A stretch of DNA of 64,000 bases. Origin: Melitaea cinxia (lineage: Eukaryota; Arthropoda; Insecta; Lepidoptera; Nymphalidae). The stretch lies in the NCBI RefSeq assembly GCF_905220565.1, contig NC_059398.1:496001-560000 (forward strand), given 5' to 3'. The translations under genes and the position numbers were made by a program. Positions 42,958-54,229 of the stretch are shown here, in pieces; position 1 is the first letter of the stretch; the number at the start of each line of letters is the position of its first letter. Below the pieces are notes generated by a model that was not told the origin of the DNA, did no database searches, and saw nothing but the letters and a program-made list of their open reading frames with translations.

Positions 42958-44106
42958 TCAATTTATTTAGTCAGAGTGATTTGTGATTTGATACTCTTCT
43001 GTCATAAGTGTGACTACGAGCTAATACTATTTAATTTCGTAGAACTAAATAAAAAGTAAATAATTATTATTTTATTATTCTACATAAATTATAGTTCTGT
43101 TAGATAACATTTTTAATATGTGTACAGTAAAAAAAAATATTGTATAAAATATATGTTGACAAGCGTTAATTCCGTCGATAAATTGTCACGCAGTTTGGCG
43201 GGTTAAAAAATTGTTAAGTATTTTGTTGAATAAAGAATTTATTAATTATTATTATCTATATATTAATACGTGAAGCAAAAACTTTGTACTCCTTTTTACA
43301 AAAATTGCGCGGACGAAGGAGTATGAAATTACGTACACTTATAGTTTATATAGTGAAGGAGTGCCGAATGCTACTATATTTTTTTTAATTATGCATAAAA
43401 ATATATTAAATTAATAAAAAAAAAAAACATTACACACACTACAATGTATGTGACACACACACGCATATCGTACTTTTTTATTGATTGTCAAAGTGTAGTC
43501 AAATTGAAAAATTTTAAAAAGGTTATTTATTTTCATTATTTTTGGTTTTCTTTAATTTAAATTCTTAATTATGGTCGAATTTCGACCTCTGGGCGACCAC
43601 TAGTTATTATAAATCTGTCTAAAATTCGTCGACGTTCGTTCGACTTCCATAATTAAAATTAAAATTTAGATATAATATATCCTCTATTCTCAATTAGTAC
43701 ATACAACCCTTCAACTTCCATAGATAATAAATACTTTGTACAATAGCGATTTCATGTCATTATAATGTGGAAAAGAGACAGGTCACTAATCAAACCGCCA
43801 CTTGACCGAGTTTCCTTCAACGAAACACGCTTCTGTATTGAACTCGGATAGGTCAAAGGTGAACGACCTGACAATAGACCGATTGGAGTGCAAAGTCAAG
43901 ATCATTAGTCAAAGTTACATGTGTCAATTCGGTAACAGAAAAGTAACTTAAAATAGGTCTCGAGTTCGCAAAGCAAATAACGTTGTCTAGATATTTAGCT
44001 TTTTTGCTACTTAAGTGCTTTTTTTGCGTAAATCAAGGATATTTTAATACTTACGTAAATTGTTTTTTTTTTTTTTTGTTATAAAATATATAATCAAAAT
44101 CAAAAA
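42958..44106. other. Unannotated AT-rich DNA
   Basis: AT-rich, with short CACA stretches near 43,435-43,465. No repeat family or frame recognised. Confidence 0.5.
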
Positions 44107-44413
44107 GCTGTGTGGTTACGGCATTAAAGAATATAGCCACTTCCTCTCTTCCCGTGGGTGTCGTAAGAGGCGACTAAGAGATAACACAGTTCCACTACCA
44201 CATTGGAACTTAAAAAGCCGACCGATGGTGGGATAACCATCCAACTCTCAGTCTTCGGTGCGACAAAGCCAGCCCTGCGGTCACTAACCCGCCTGCCCAG
44301 CGTGGTGACTATGGGCAACACACATGAGTTCACGCCAATTTGGCGCGAAACTTGTGGATGCCTATGTCCAAGAGTGGACTGCGATACGCTGACATGATAA
44401 TGATGATGATGAT
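44107..44413 (+). repeat. RTE-derived element B with a small internal deletion
   Basis: The segment from CTGGCTTTGAAATACAC to GGGCAGCAGCG is missing; CCATCCAACT joins CAGTCTTCGGTGCG. The ends and (ATG)n tail are present. Confidence 0.85.
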
Positions 44414-46108
44414 CAAAATAAATTTTAACTGAATTAAAAAAAGGCAGTCAATTTAGGCCGATTACGGCTTTTTACTTGGTGTATTGATTTTGATGATCAT
44501 TTTTTGTTCGAAAACTGTTGTTTGTTGACGAGTCATTTTAAGATTATCTTTGGTATTTAACTGACAAATTTTCCAACTTTTTTTGTCAAAATTAAATTAC
44601 ATTTTGAAAATAATGCACATTATAGTACATACTCATGTCAAACTATAAATCGTATTTCTTGTAAAAGATTTTATCAAATAATTAGTAACTGTGGCGATAT
44701 TTACGGCAAGAAAGTTGGCAGGAAAATTCGCGTTTCGCGTGAGAATTTTTCAAAACAATTTCAAATTATAACACCTTTGTTAGCGGCAATGTGTAATTTT
44801 TCAATTTCTTTTTCTAAAGGATAATTTGCTTGCAAATTTCAATGTTGTTTATTAACACTTACTGTATTTTGAAATATAAATAAGCATTTAACAAGTAAAG
44901 TTTTTACTTTTTTCGTGTTATGTGTGATGTTTGATAATAACAACTTATAAATTACATAATTGTGATGAGTGATATAAGTCAAGTTCTACCATTTTTGTCG
45001 TTTTAACGTGGGCATTATTAGGAATGAAAATTAACCACTTTTTGGGTAATTCACGTTCTCCTATCTGCTATTGTTATGGATTTTTTTGCAAAGTGATATA
45101 ACTCTGTTTTGAATTTCTTCAAATTCGATATTTGTCAACATGCACCCCTTTGTCAGTAATCAATGACTCGGAGTATTCAACATTACTAATTTTCGAAACA
45201 TTTTTCGAGAATACTGATATAACAAGAGTTATATCCTTTTGAACTTAAAATTTTCATAAACTGGTAAAATTCAGGTAAATTATGTGAATAGACGAGTGAT
45301 AACAAAAAATAATAAATATAAAGGGTACTTTATCTTTTGTTTGTGGAACACTGTACTAGGAGCATTATTCTAGAACTTTCACAAGACAAGTATCATTAAT
45401 CATATAATTTAAGCGCTTAATATTTGTGAAAAAAGGTACAACCAACTCAAAAGTTTTTTTCTTTCATAAATTACTTTTAAAATTAAATATTTATCAAAAT
45501 ATTCAAATGTATATTAAAAGTAAATGTTTTACTCTACAAAACAAGATATACTCCAGTTGAACCTAGTCCACTTACTCGTAGCTCAAAACAATTTTTTAAT
45601 ACTTGTTTTAAATCTCCAATAAAATAAAGATAGTAATAAATAAATTATAGTAAAGATATTTACAATAAACGACACTAACAGGACCTCCCGAGTCTCAGTT
45701 ATCGGACGTGGTGTCACGCGCCTGTCTGTTACGGTTTTATCTGTGGCACTACAATAGCTACACGCTACGAATTTTCAAAATGTAAACTAGAAAGAAACAA
45801 GGTATTTAGATTATCCTTCAAAACATACTTGTTTCATCCTGATATAGGTCAGATATTGTATTATGACTTTTTATAGTAGTAATACTAAAGAAAGAAAACT
45901 AAAGAAATTTGATTCGCAAAATAAAAAAAAAAAATGTTGAATTTTATATATATTTTCTAGATCTTGACTTTTTTTAATTTTGTTGATTGGTTTTTAATTA
46001 AGTACATAAAATTTATTTAGGAAATTTAGTATTTTAGAAAATAACAAACACCGTAAAATAAAATAAATCAAACAAAATAATAATAATAATTCCACTTAAT
46101 TAATTAAA
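44414..46108. other. Unannotated AT-rich DNA, about 1.7 kb
   Basis: 44,455-44,560 may be a faint E remnant (TTTTACTTGGTGTATTGATT). No other repeat, RNA gene or supported frame. Confidence 0.45.
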
Positions 46109-46221
46109 ACCAACCCGCCTGCCCAGCGTGGTGACTATGGGCAAAACACATGAGTTCACGTTATTTTTGGCGTAAACTTGTGGAGGCCTATGTCCAGCAG
46201 TGGACTGTATAGGCTGTAATG
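46109..46221 (+). repeat. RTE-derived element B, 3' end
   Basis: It runs from CAACCCGCCTGCCCAGCG to GGCCTATGTCCAGCAGTGG, followed by an AATAAT-type tail. Confidence 0.8.
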
Positions 46222-46456
46222 AATAATAATAATTCAAACTATGAAGTGAAATGTATCTTTATTTATTTTTGTCGACAGTATAAAATTACATAAATAATTT
46301 AAAAAAAAAGTTTACTAGTAATATTTTAGTTTTAGAAACGTCATATTATGCAGTCGTGTGACTGATATTACGTCACTTCCGTTATATATTTTTCTTACGG
46401 TTTTAGTATCACATTTTTTTCAGTTCGCTCGCCCAGTCAAATGTCAATCCTTTTTT

Positions 46457-46905
46457 TTTGTCAGACTCCTACTGACTAAAAACCACCACGTGTTAGCAGT
46501 CATCCACCTGGGTGGGGCGAGATGGGGTCGCGCTAGCATTCGCCACCTCGCCTTAGCGGTAGGCCCGGACAAAGCCTCCGGACCCCGGCATAATGGTGGG
46601 GTGGCCTCGCTCACAACAAGACCACCCCTCAGACGTATGGGGTCGTGTCGTCCGGCCGGCCGAAGTCCCCCGACTATCGGCCGCCGACCCCACTATTACG
46701 AGGGGGGGAGGAGGTGGGCAAACCGACTTCTCCTTGCCCCCGTACGTCTGCGCCGGAGTGAATCAGCAGAGACGTCTTCCTCTCTGGCCCACTTCGCGAT
46801 CTCCTTCTGCGTCATTACCTCTTCGCAGAAGGAGACCGCCGCCTGCCACGATCTCTCGCTGTCAAGCATGGCCAGCCAAATGTCAAGCCTGCCGTAAGGA
46901 ACTTC
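46457..46905 (-). pseudogene. R1-like LINE 3' end, GC-rich
   Basis: A GC-rich island in AT-rich DNA. The minus-strand frame (46,923-46,696, 75 codons) includes ERSWQAAVSFCEEVMTQKE and EIAKWAREEDVSADSLRRRR. That pattern is a helical segment with FCEEVM, followed by an Arg-rich tail, as seen at the C-terminus of R1-group reverse transcriptases. The 3' untranslated region includes ACGTGGTGGTTTTTAGTCAG and AGGAGTCTGAC, followed by nine A. Open frames of up to 179 codons on the plus strand are shadows created by the high GC. The enzyme core is absent. Confidence 0.6.
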
Positions 46906-46923
46906 GTTCCAAAAAAAAGTCAA

Positions 46924-47352
46924 ATCTCAATATCATCGTCATGACTAGGGACAATACAAGTTTCCATATTATTTAGAAGTTTACCATAAATTTATTATTA
47001 GTAATTTTCTATATATATACATACTACATGAAATAGAACGCCAATATATAAATAAAATGTTTGATGTCGAGTTGTAGAGATAATCCGCTTGCTACGATTC
47101 CGTGGAGCTTTGTCAGAGTAACTAGAACTTATGTGAGATTTCTTAACGAATTATATTGACATAGAGCTATTGAAGGACTCAAAATAAACAATAAGCTCCT
47201 GGGTGATCGACCTTAGCTCAGTATTTTTAGTAAATCGTGTTTTTTGAGAATCATATTTAAATACGAATGACATATTGATAAAGTATGAATAATATTTTTC
47301 GATAATACCGAAATAATAATAAAAAATATGAGCTGGCTAAATAAAAAACATG
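46924..47352. other. Unannotated AT-rich DNA
   Basis: No repeat family or supported frame. Confidence 0.5.
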
Positions 47353-47601
47353 TGACATGTCGTGATGGCTTCTGATGTGTCGCATCAGACCCGGTCCCGG
47401 TTCGCGCCAGATAAGCGAGTTGCGGGGGGTGCTGAAACGGCGCGATCACGACACGTCAGATTATTGTTATTTATAGACACATAATATTCGAGGATCAAAT
47501 ACAAAGCATCATGAAAGTACACACACAACACATCAATAAACGTTGTCATACAAAATGTATGATACCGATTCTGTTCTGATGCGACACGTCACGACACGTC
47601 A
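47353..47601. repeat. MITE-like element with imperfect terminal inverted repeats
   Basis: The left end TGACATGTCGTGA ... GTGTCGCATCAGA (47,353-47,389) pairs with the right end (TTCTGATGCGACACG ... ACGACACGTCA, to 47,601). There is an 8-bp insertion in the left arm. A third ACGACACGTCAG lies at 47,449-47,460. No clear target duplication was found. Confidence 0.45.
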
Positions 47602-48831
47602 GTCAAACACAAATCCGCCTTTAGCGCTAACCAATGTCAAACGATAACATTGCGATAATACATACAGTTCATATATTTCTCATATTGTAATATGAGAAAT
47701 AATGAATGTGTATAACTAAATTAAAAAAAAATGATTTATTTACGTTGTATAATTATCACTTTGGTCTATTTTAGATATTTTGACGTATGTCAAAAATGTA
47801 AATGTAAATTGTAATTTAATATCCTTTTCTTCTTTAGTTTATGTTTGTAATCGTTTCTTTTCGGGTGTGCTGGAAGAAAGCTCTTCTAGGGATAAGCACA
47901 CCCATTATCTCTCAATGACAAATATATTATAAATTTATGTGTGTATAATTATTAATTATTAAATCGAAATTGATAGGTATATAATAATACTTGAGGATTG
48001 AATTTGGTGAATGTTTCCCATTTTTTTCTATGGCGCAAGAGTCAATTAAAATTATTAGTTTATTGTACTGATAACAAGTTTGGTAGATACCGATACACCA
48101 TCTCGTTAATACTTTGGGAAACAGTGATAAGTTGAGCCAATGTTCATTTTACTACTTGGCGGTCTCATACAGATATTTATAGCAGAGTATAATAAATATA
48201 TACGCAATATTATTTTCATCGTGGACACATTTTATAATGCCATTGCTACATAATATCGGATCAAGTAAAAAAACACATGTTTAATGCAAACAAATTCGTC
48301 TGTTCATAAAACCACCTTAGGCATTTATTCTTGTATTTTAGGTAACAGCTGGCTGATATAGATACATTTTCTTTGAGTAGGTAAAATATAAAAATACATA
48401 TTATATAGCACGCCGGACCCTACTTGCTATATGCTACGCTGTATTTAGGCTTACTAGTCAAAATACAGCATAAATTCTATTCTTCAGTCATCACTTATCA
48501 AGTGACATTCGAGCGTGTGTACGTGGCTTATCTAGTTAACTGCGTTTGGAGCCGCACCAGTATTTACAAGCTCATGTAAACACAGCACATCGCTCATTGT
48601 CGCTCAGACAAATTGTAGCGTGGTTCGAGCTTTTAGTCTCATTAGTGAGGGATCATAAATATACTTAGTATAACTTTAACACAATGACGTATGATACGAC
48701 TCTCGTGTTTAACTGTTTGATCACAAACATCGAACTTTGTCCCTAGGCTGTTTATTGATTTAGGGGACATCCATTTATTACGTGAGCTCGGAAATGGGGG
48801 AAGGGGTCCAATGAAATCTCAACTCCACTTC
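47602..48831. other. Unannotated DNA
   Basis: 48,400-48,660 is more complex than the surroundings but has no frame. 48,745-48,820 (AGGGGACATCCATTTATTAC and a G-rich run) resembles a sequence often seen at ends of insect repeats; I cannot name it. Confidence 0.4.
47675..47700. repeat. Perfect 12-bp palindrome
   Basis: ATTTCTCATATT and AATATGAGAAAT are separated by GT. Confidence 0.85.
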
Positions 48832-49443
48832 AATAATTGTGTTAGCTCGCAAACGAAAAAAAAAAAACGACTTCAATTACATCGACGAGTAATACAACGT
48901 AGATCGACGAAAAAATAGTCAAGTAACTACGCGTTATCAAAAATTACTCAAAAAGCAGTTATCAGATCTCGATAAAATTTATATGTGAGCACATGATAAA
49001 CATCAGCTTTCGATTAAATTAAAAATTATCAAAATCGGTACACCCAGTAAAAAGTTATTGCGGATTTTCGACAGTTTTCCTCGATTTCTCCGGGATTCCA
49101 TCATCAGATCCTGGTTTCCTTATCATGGTACTAAACTAGGGATATCCCCTTTCCATCAAAAAAAGAATTATAAAAATCGGTACATCCAGTAGAAAGTTAT
49201 ACGGTATAATACAACGTAGGTCGACGAAAAAAGCGTCAAGTAAAAACGCATTATTACATACAACTCAAAAAGTAGTTGTTAGATTTCAAATAAATTTAAA
49301 TGGGACCAACTGACACACACCACCTTTCGATTAAAAAAAATGTCGAAATCGGTCCACCCGGTCGAAAGTTCTGATGTAACTAATACATAAAAAAAAATAC
49401 AGTCGAATTGAGAACCTCCTCCTTTTTTGGAAGTCGGTTAAAA
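48832..49443 (-). repeat. Element E, full length (about 610 bp)
   Basis: It spans the GTTAGCTCGCAAACG end to the AAGTCGGTTAAAA end. Short inverted termini (AACCGACTTC at one end, GAAGTCG with a T run at the other) are visible. Module 2 (48,878-49,065) and module 1 (49,201-49,380) are diverged direct repeats of one another, sharing ACAACGTAG(A or G)TCGACGAAAA and ACCCAGTAAAAAG-type blocks. The middle (49,066-49,200) holds a third, half-length repeat with the CATCATCAGATCCTGG block. No frame is present. The transposon class is unresolved. Confidence 0.85.
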
Positions 49444-49588
49444 AAATATAAAATATTACAGATATTTAAAAAAAACTATTTTAAGTGTTCATTTTACCCG
49501 CTGAAATAAATTTCATGGCTATTAAGATCATTTAGTTCAAAAGAATTTAAAAATAGGGAAAGAAATGCTTTTGCTTAGAATTTTATTT
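49444..49588. other. Unannotated AT-rich DNA
   Basis: Nothing recognised. Confidence 0.5.
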
Positions 49589-49816
49589 ACGCTTCAGCCT
49601 GTAATATCCCACTACTAGGCATAGGCCTCTTTCCCCATGTAGGAGAAGGATCAGAGCTTAATCTACCACGCTGCTCCAATGCGGGTTGGCGGATATATTC
49701 CCTACTATGAGTAACGATCGCTATCAGGTGTACATGATAACAACCGGGACCGACGGCTGAGCATGCTCTCCGAGGCACGGTGGGGAGACCACGGCAAACT
49801 CCTGTATGGCCAATAC
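49589..49816 (-). repeat. SINE C tail and body, joined to an inverted head
   Basis: Reverse orientation from CGCTTCAGCCTGTAATATC to CACGGCAAACTCCTG and TATGGCCAATAC. The CACAAGGACTGCACAAACAC segment is missing. At 49,817 the sequence switches to a plus-strand head. Confidence 0.85.
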
Positions 49817-49899
49817 CGGACGCCGCGTTGGCGAAACGATCACGCCCAGTGATTGTGTCGGTTGCGCTGGCGGTTGCGGGTTCGATCCCAGCACATGAA
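49817..49899 (+). repeat. SINE C head, inverted relative to the adjoining body
   Basis: CGCCGCGTTGGCGAAACG (A box with one change) and GCGGGTTCGATCCCAGC (B box) are in plus orientation, then ACATGAATTTT. The head and the preceding body come from the same family on opposite strands. Confidence 0.85.
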
Positions 49900-50169
49900 T
49901 TTTATTTAATTTAAATAAATTAAATATAGTATACCTGAACGGTTTATTATTTTCATCTAAACTGATCGAAAAATAGCTCAAGTAATTAATGGATGCCCCC
50001 TTAGGCTATTGACCGCTTACTGCGATACGTGGCAGTGTGGTGAGAGGTGTTTTAGTTTGTAGCTTCTTCGGCGACGGCGATGCTCCGTATTTTTTATGAT
50101 TTACGTCGATTACTACAGCATTTTCGATTCCCGCTTGGGGCAGATATTTATACGTGACCATATAATTGT

Positions 50170-50439
50170 TTTTGCCAAACAAGAGTACAGCTCACCTGAT
50201 AGTAAGCGATTATCGTAGCTTATAGACGTCTGCAAAACCAGAAGCATCGCAAATAGGTTGCCGACCCTATTCCCAGTCCCCCCCCCCCCCAGAGCTCTGT
50301 TCACCTTACTCACCAACAGGGACATAAGACTGCTTGATAACAGTATTATTTAGCTGCGATTTTCTATAAGGTCGAGGTACTACCCCAGTCGGGCTGCTCC
50401 ATATTTTGAGCAGGAAAATTCCTACTGTGCCCTACCTCA
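50170..50439 (-). repeat. Retroposon A, full length
   Basis: The plus strand runs from TTTGCCAAACAAGAGTACAG through a C run (about 50,278-50,290) to GCAGGAAAATTCC and TGCCCTACCTCA. It is the only complete minus-strand copy. Confidence 0.9.
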
Positions 50440-51002
50440 GTTTAAGTCTTAGAGGAATTCCCCACTGTGCCTTGAAGTACACGTAAAGCCAACGATCGAT
50501 CCAGAAGTTGACGTTTGGGAACAGATATTAATTAGGAAGCTAAAGCATACAATAATTTTCCATAGAGGTATTGATTACTGTAACTGTACGACATCGTAAG
50601 GTCGTATCGTAATGTCGTGGGCGAGATCTCGTCTACTGGATATTTTTGGACAAAAATCCATTGATATTGAAAATATTAAATCCTCCTCATACTCAGGTTT
50701 CACAATATCAGTCTCCAAATAGAAATAAATAAAAAGCAGTACTTTAAAATATTTCGTCAAAACTATTTCGAGAATAAAAGGCTTATGGTAGTCTAAGCTC
50801 GGTTTATCCTTTTACGGTTTCGAAATAAATAAAATATTTTTGTAAAAGCAGATTTTGGAACGAATGAAAACGATTTCAACGGATGCCGGAACAGAACCTT
50901 ATAATTGACACAACTTAGGTGTATTTGTTAAGACCTTATTGGTTTCAGGGATTATAACAGGCAACTGAGAATCTCTCTAGATTTGTGTATGGGCACTATT
51001 TA
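50440..51002. other. Unannotated DNA
   Basis: No element recognised, apart from a repeat of TTCCCCACTGTGCCTTG near 50,458 that echoes the end of A. Confidence 0.45.
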
Positions 51003-51335
51003 TTCATTCATTCATTACAGCCTATACAGTCCACTGCTGGACATAGGCCTCCACAAGTTAACGCCAAAAATAACGTGAACTCATGTGTTTTGCCCATAGT
51101 AACCACGCTGGGCAGGCGGGTTGGTGACCGCAGTACTGGCTTTGTCGCACCGAAGACGCTGCTGCCCGTCTTCGGCCTGTGTATTTCAAAGCCAGCAGAT
51201 GGATGGTTATCCCGCCACCGGTCGGCTTTTTAAGTTCCAAGGTGGTAGTGGAACTGTGTTATCCCTTAGTCGCCTCTTACGACACCCACGGGAAGAGAGG
51301 GAGTGGCTATATTCTTTAGTACCGTAGCCACACAG
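51003..51335 (-). repeat. RTE-derived element B, full length
   Basis: It starts with (ATTC)n and CAGTCCACTGCTGGACATAG and ends ACCGTAGCCACACAG. It resembles the copy at 21,001 closely, including AAAAATAACGTGAACTCATG. Confidence 0.9.
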
Positions 51336-51396
51336 TATGGGCACTATAAAGTGTTAAAATCCAATAAATTGGCAATACCATAGAAAACGCATTCAT

Positions 51397-51655
51397 TTTG
51401 TAACTACCCACTACTGAGCGTAGGCCTCTTTCTCCATGTAGGAGTAAGGTTGAAGCTTAATCCACCACGCTACGCCACTGTGGATTGGCGGATATATTCT
51501 CTCCTATGAGTAACCGCGATCGACGGCTTAACGTGCTCTCCGAGACACAGTTGGGAGACTTACAAAGAAATACATCGAAACCGAAAAGATATATTTGTAC
51601 AAATACAAGTATTCATCCCGAGAAATCGAACCCGCAGACCTTACTACACGCTTAA
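51397..51655 (-). repeat. tRNA-headed SINE C3, head truncated
   Basis: The C-type tail (GGCCTCTTTCTCCATGTAGG) is followed by the C3 body (GATATATTTGTACAAATAC) and the reversed B box (GAAATCGAACCCGC). It ends in ACCTTACTACACG, before the A-box region. Confidence 0.75.
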
Positions 51656-51795
51656 CTTGTAGAGTAAGCTGGTGAATGCGTGACGAGTTACGAAAAGTGT
51701 TATTGGGTGCGGCGAATGGAAGCTGCCAGGGAGATATAAGTTAGTGAAGAGGGAAAGAGACAGAGTTACGTTTCGTATATTACTGTAAAAGCTAA
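51656..51795 (-). repeat. Family H, reverse copy
   Basis: GTAAGCTGGTGAATGCGTGA, ACGAAAAGTGTTATTGGG and GGAGATATAAGTTAGTGAAG are the reverse of H, followed by CAGAGTTACGTTTCGTA. It extends H further than the 270-bp units do. Confidence 0.65.
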
Positions 51796-51805
51796 TGAAG
51801 TCTTG

Positions 51806-51962
51806 AGCTTCAGCCTGTAATATCCCACTACTGGGCATAGGCCTCTTTCCCCATTTAGGAGAAGGATCAGAGCTTAATCCACCACGCTGCTCCAATGCGG
51901 GTTGGCGGATATATTCCCTACTATGAGTAACGATCGCTATCAGGTGGACATGATAACAACCG
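51806..51962 (-). repeat. SINE C tail
   Basis: It runs from AGCTTCAGCCTGTAATATCC to ATCAGGTGGACATGATAACA and stops. The three neighbouring repeats (C3, H, C) are all in the same orientation. Confidence 0.85.
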
Positions 51963-52184
51963 AAAGAAGTCTTACTTCAGTCGTATGGTCTAAAGTACGC
52001 TTGTTATTTTTATAAGTATGATTATACCTAACAGAGAGTCATGTTTATTTATCAGTAAAGACTGAGAATACGATAGCGTTCTATCATATTTCGTCTTATT
52101 TGGATCATTTCTTTTGTCTGGTGACGTTAATTGAATCTATACAATCCATATTATTGTGATGATCCAATACATTATTATTTTATA

Positions 52185-52479
52185 CTAGCTGACCCGGCGA
52201 ACTTCGTATCGCCTAACACAAACTTTATCGTATGGTATTAAAGTTCAAATTGACTTTTAAGTATTATCACAAATCTTTTGTATGGGAGTATAGAAAAGTG
52301 TTGTTTTTAGAATTTTTCAGGAAATTTAATTTTTTTTTTTTTTTTAGAATTTTTCTCTCCGTAAGAACCGTCCTCGTACTTCAAGGAATATTTTAAAAAA
52401 AGAATTAGCGAAATCGGTCCAAACGTTCTCGAGTTTTGCGCTTAGCAACACATTCAGCGACTCATTTTTATATTATAGA
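52185..52479 (-). mobile_element. Helitron-like element, both ends visible
   Basis: The plus strand starts CTAGCTGACCCGGCGAACTT after an A and ends TTATATTATAGA before a T. It is 295 bp with no coding capacity. The body (CGAAATCGGTCCAAACG) differs from the two other Helitron types here. Confidence 0.75.
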
Positions 52480-52798
52480 TAAAACAGACTGGGTTGAGCC
52501 GTGAAATAATAGTCGTGCCGTTTCTTCGTTGAATTCTTCACACGGTTCAATGCTATCGCTAATTATGTTATCATCCTTATTACAGAAATAAGTCGAAATT
52601 CATTGAAATATAGAATATTGAAGTGTAATGAAATAATTTTCTCAGAAGTCTATTTTAGTATTTTCATTCCCTTTACTAAATTGACTTTGTTGACTTATAA
52701 AAGTGTATCAATATTTAATGTCCCATTTTAAATTAAGATTATTTCATGCAATATAATATCAAAAGTTAAGTCAAAGCTACGAATGTTATAAGAATTTA

Positions 52799-52935
52799 TC
52801 TATACAAATACATAAAATTGTTATATCTCCCTCTTAACTTCTGTTCGCCTCGTCCGATTACACTTTTCGTAACACTCTCGTCACGCAACAGCTTACTCCT
52901 GAAGTCAAGCCTGCGTAAAGAAGTTTTACTTCTGC
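52799..52935 (+). repeat. Family H led by a Helitron-type 5' end
   Basis: It starts TCTATACAAATACATAAAAT, the 5' end of the type 1 Helitron, and passes directly into CTCCCTCTTAACTTCTG and ACACTTTTCGTAACACTC. It finishes at AAGAAGTTTTACTTC. This links family H to Helitrons. Confidence 0.65.
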
Positions 52936-53017
52936 TTTTTTTAAATAACGTTTTATGTTCACTGAATTTATTACTTTGCTAACCTATATTTGCTTTAGGT
53001 TTGTCGTTCTATATAAA

Positions 53018-53216
53018 AAATAAATGTTTCACACTGAACGGATCCGCCAATAGGATTTTCTCCTATGTCGGGGGTCCGGAAACACACACAATACACAAGC
53101 ACAAACGCCCAGACCACGAAAAACATCTATATGGCCAATACAAATATCAGTCGTGATTGAACTCGCAACCGCCAGCGCAACAGCCAGTGGTGTGACCGCT
53201 GCGCTAATGCGACGTC
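53018..53216 (-). repeat. tRNA-headed SINE C2, full length
   Basis: In reverse the head has TTAGCGCAGCGGTCACAC (A box) and GCGAGTTCAATCAC (B box, mutated). The tail is GGAGAAAATCCTATTGGCGG. It is the same family as 2,892-3,104. Confidence 0.8.
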
Positions 53217-53906
53217 ATTTTATATAGTTATGAAACTATATTATGTTGCTCTCCTCATAAATTATTTTATTAACAATGATTCATTATACAATAAATTATT
53301 TAGATTAAAATTAGTAGATTTATAATAAATCCTTAATACCATGAAACCTCACTAGAACATTCTATTGTTGTTCAAAATTCTATAATCATCTTACAACGGA
53401 ATTGTTCGTCGTTGAACATTATTTAAGCTTGATTAAATTCCGAAATAATTAATTATTTAAACACCTCAATAATGTTACCTAAATTTCCTTAATTAGATAT
53501 TTGACAGAATTTCAACCACTTTTAGGCTTGCTTCGTTATTCAATGGAATTCGTAAAATGAATACAAGACGAGGATGACTCGATTGATAGAAGAATTAAAC
53601 GAAAGTTACTTTTGGGATTTCAAATCCAACTTAATTTGGAAAAGTCTACACATAAGATTACGTCTTCACTTTCCAACAAAAAACCAAAGACTCGTATATC
53701 CACGGACAAAGCCAAAGAGATAAAGGCTTAGATTATGCTGTTTTACTTCGACCAGCGATCTCTTAATAGTAATATTTTAATATGTATTCATTCATATGTG
53801 TCGCGTGTCTATATTGTTTGAAACTTTAAAATGAAGACATTTAATACTTTCGTAAAACACAAAAAATTGTATATAGAATATAAAGGAAACCTAAAAAATA
53901 GCCTTT
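53217..53906. other. Unannotated AT-rich DNA
   Basis: Nothing recognised. Confidence 0.5.
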
Positions 53907-54188
53907 AAATGAGGTAGGACACAGCAGGAATTTCCTGCTCAAAATATGGAGCAGCCCGACTGGGGTAGTACCTCGACCTTACAGAAGATCACAGCTAAAT
54001 AATACTGTTTTCAAGCAGTATTGTGTTCCTGTTGGTGAGTAAGGTGACCAGAGCTCCTGGGGGGATTGGGGATTGGGTCGGCAACGCGCTTGCGATGCTT
54101 CTGGTGTTGCAGGCGTCTATAAGCTACGGTAATCGCTTACCATCAGGTGAGCCGTACGCTTGTTTGCCGACCTAGTGGCATAAAAAAA
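53907..54188 (+). repeat. Retroposon A, complete with target duplication
   Basis: AGCCTTT lies on both sides (53,900-53,906 and 54,189-54,195). The element is 282 bp, begins AAATGAGGTAGGACACAG and ends GTGGCATAAAAAAA. All conserved blocks are present, so this is the best reference copy for family A. Confidence 0.9.
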
Positions 54189-54229
54189 AGCCTTTTTATA
54201 TCGAGTACCATCTTAACTGATCAGTGTTG

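Noticed and set aside
46358..46976. Overlapping plus-strand frames of 179 and 127 codons
   Set aside because: They lie across a GC-rich minus-strand LINE end and read low-complexity R/P/G-rich residues. The stop-free stretch is a by-product of base composition.
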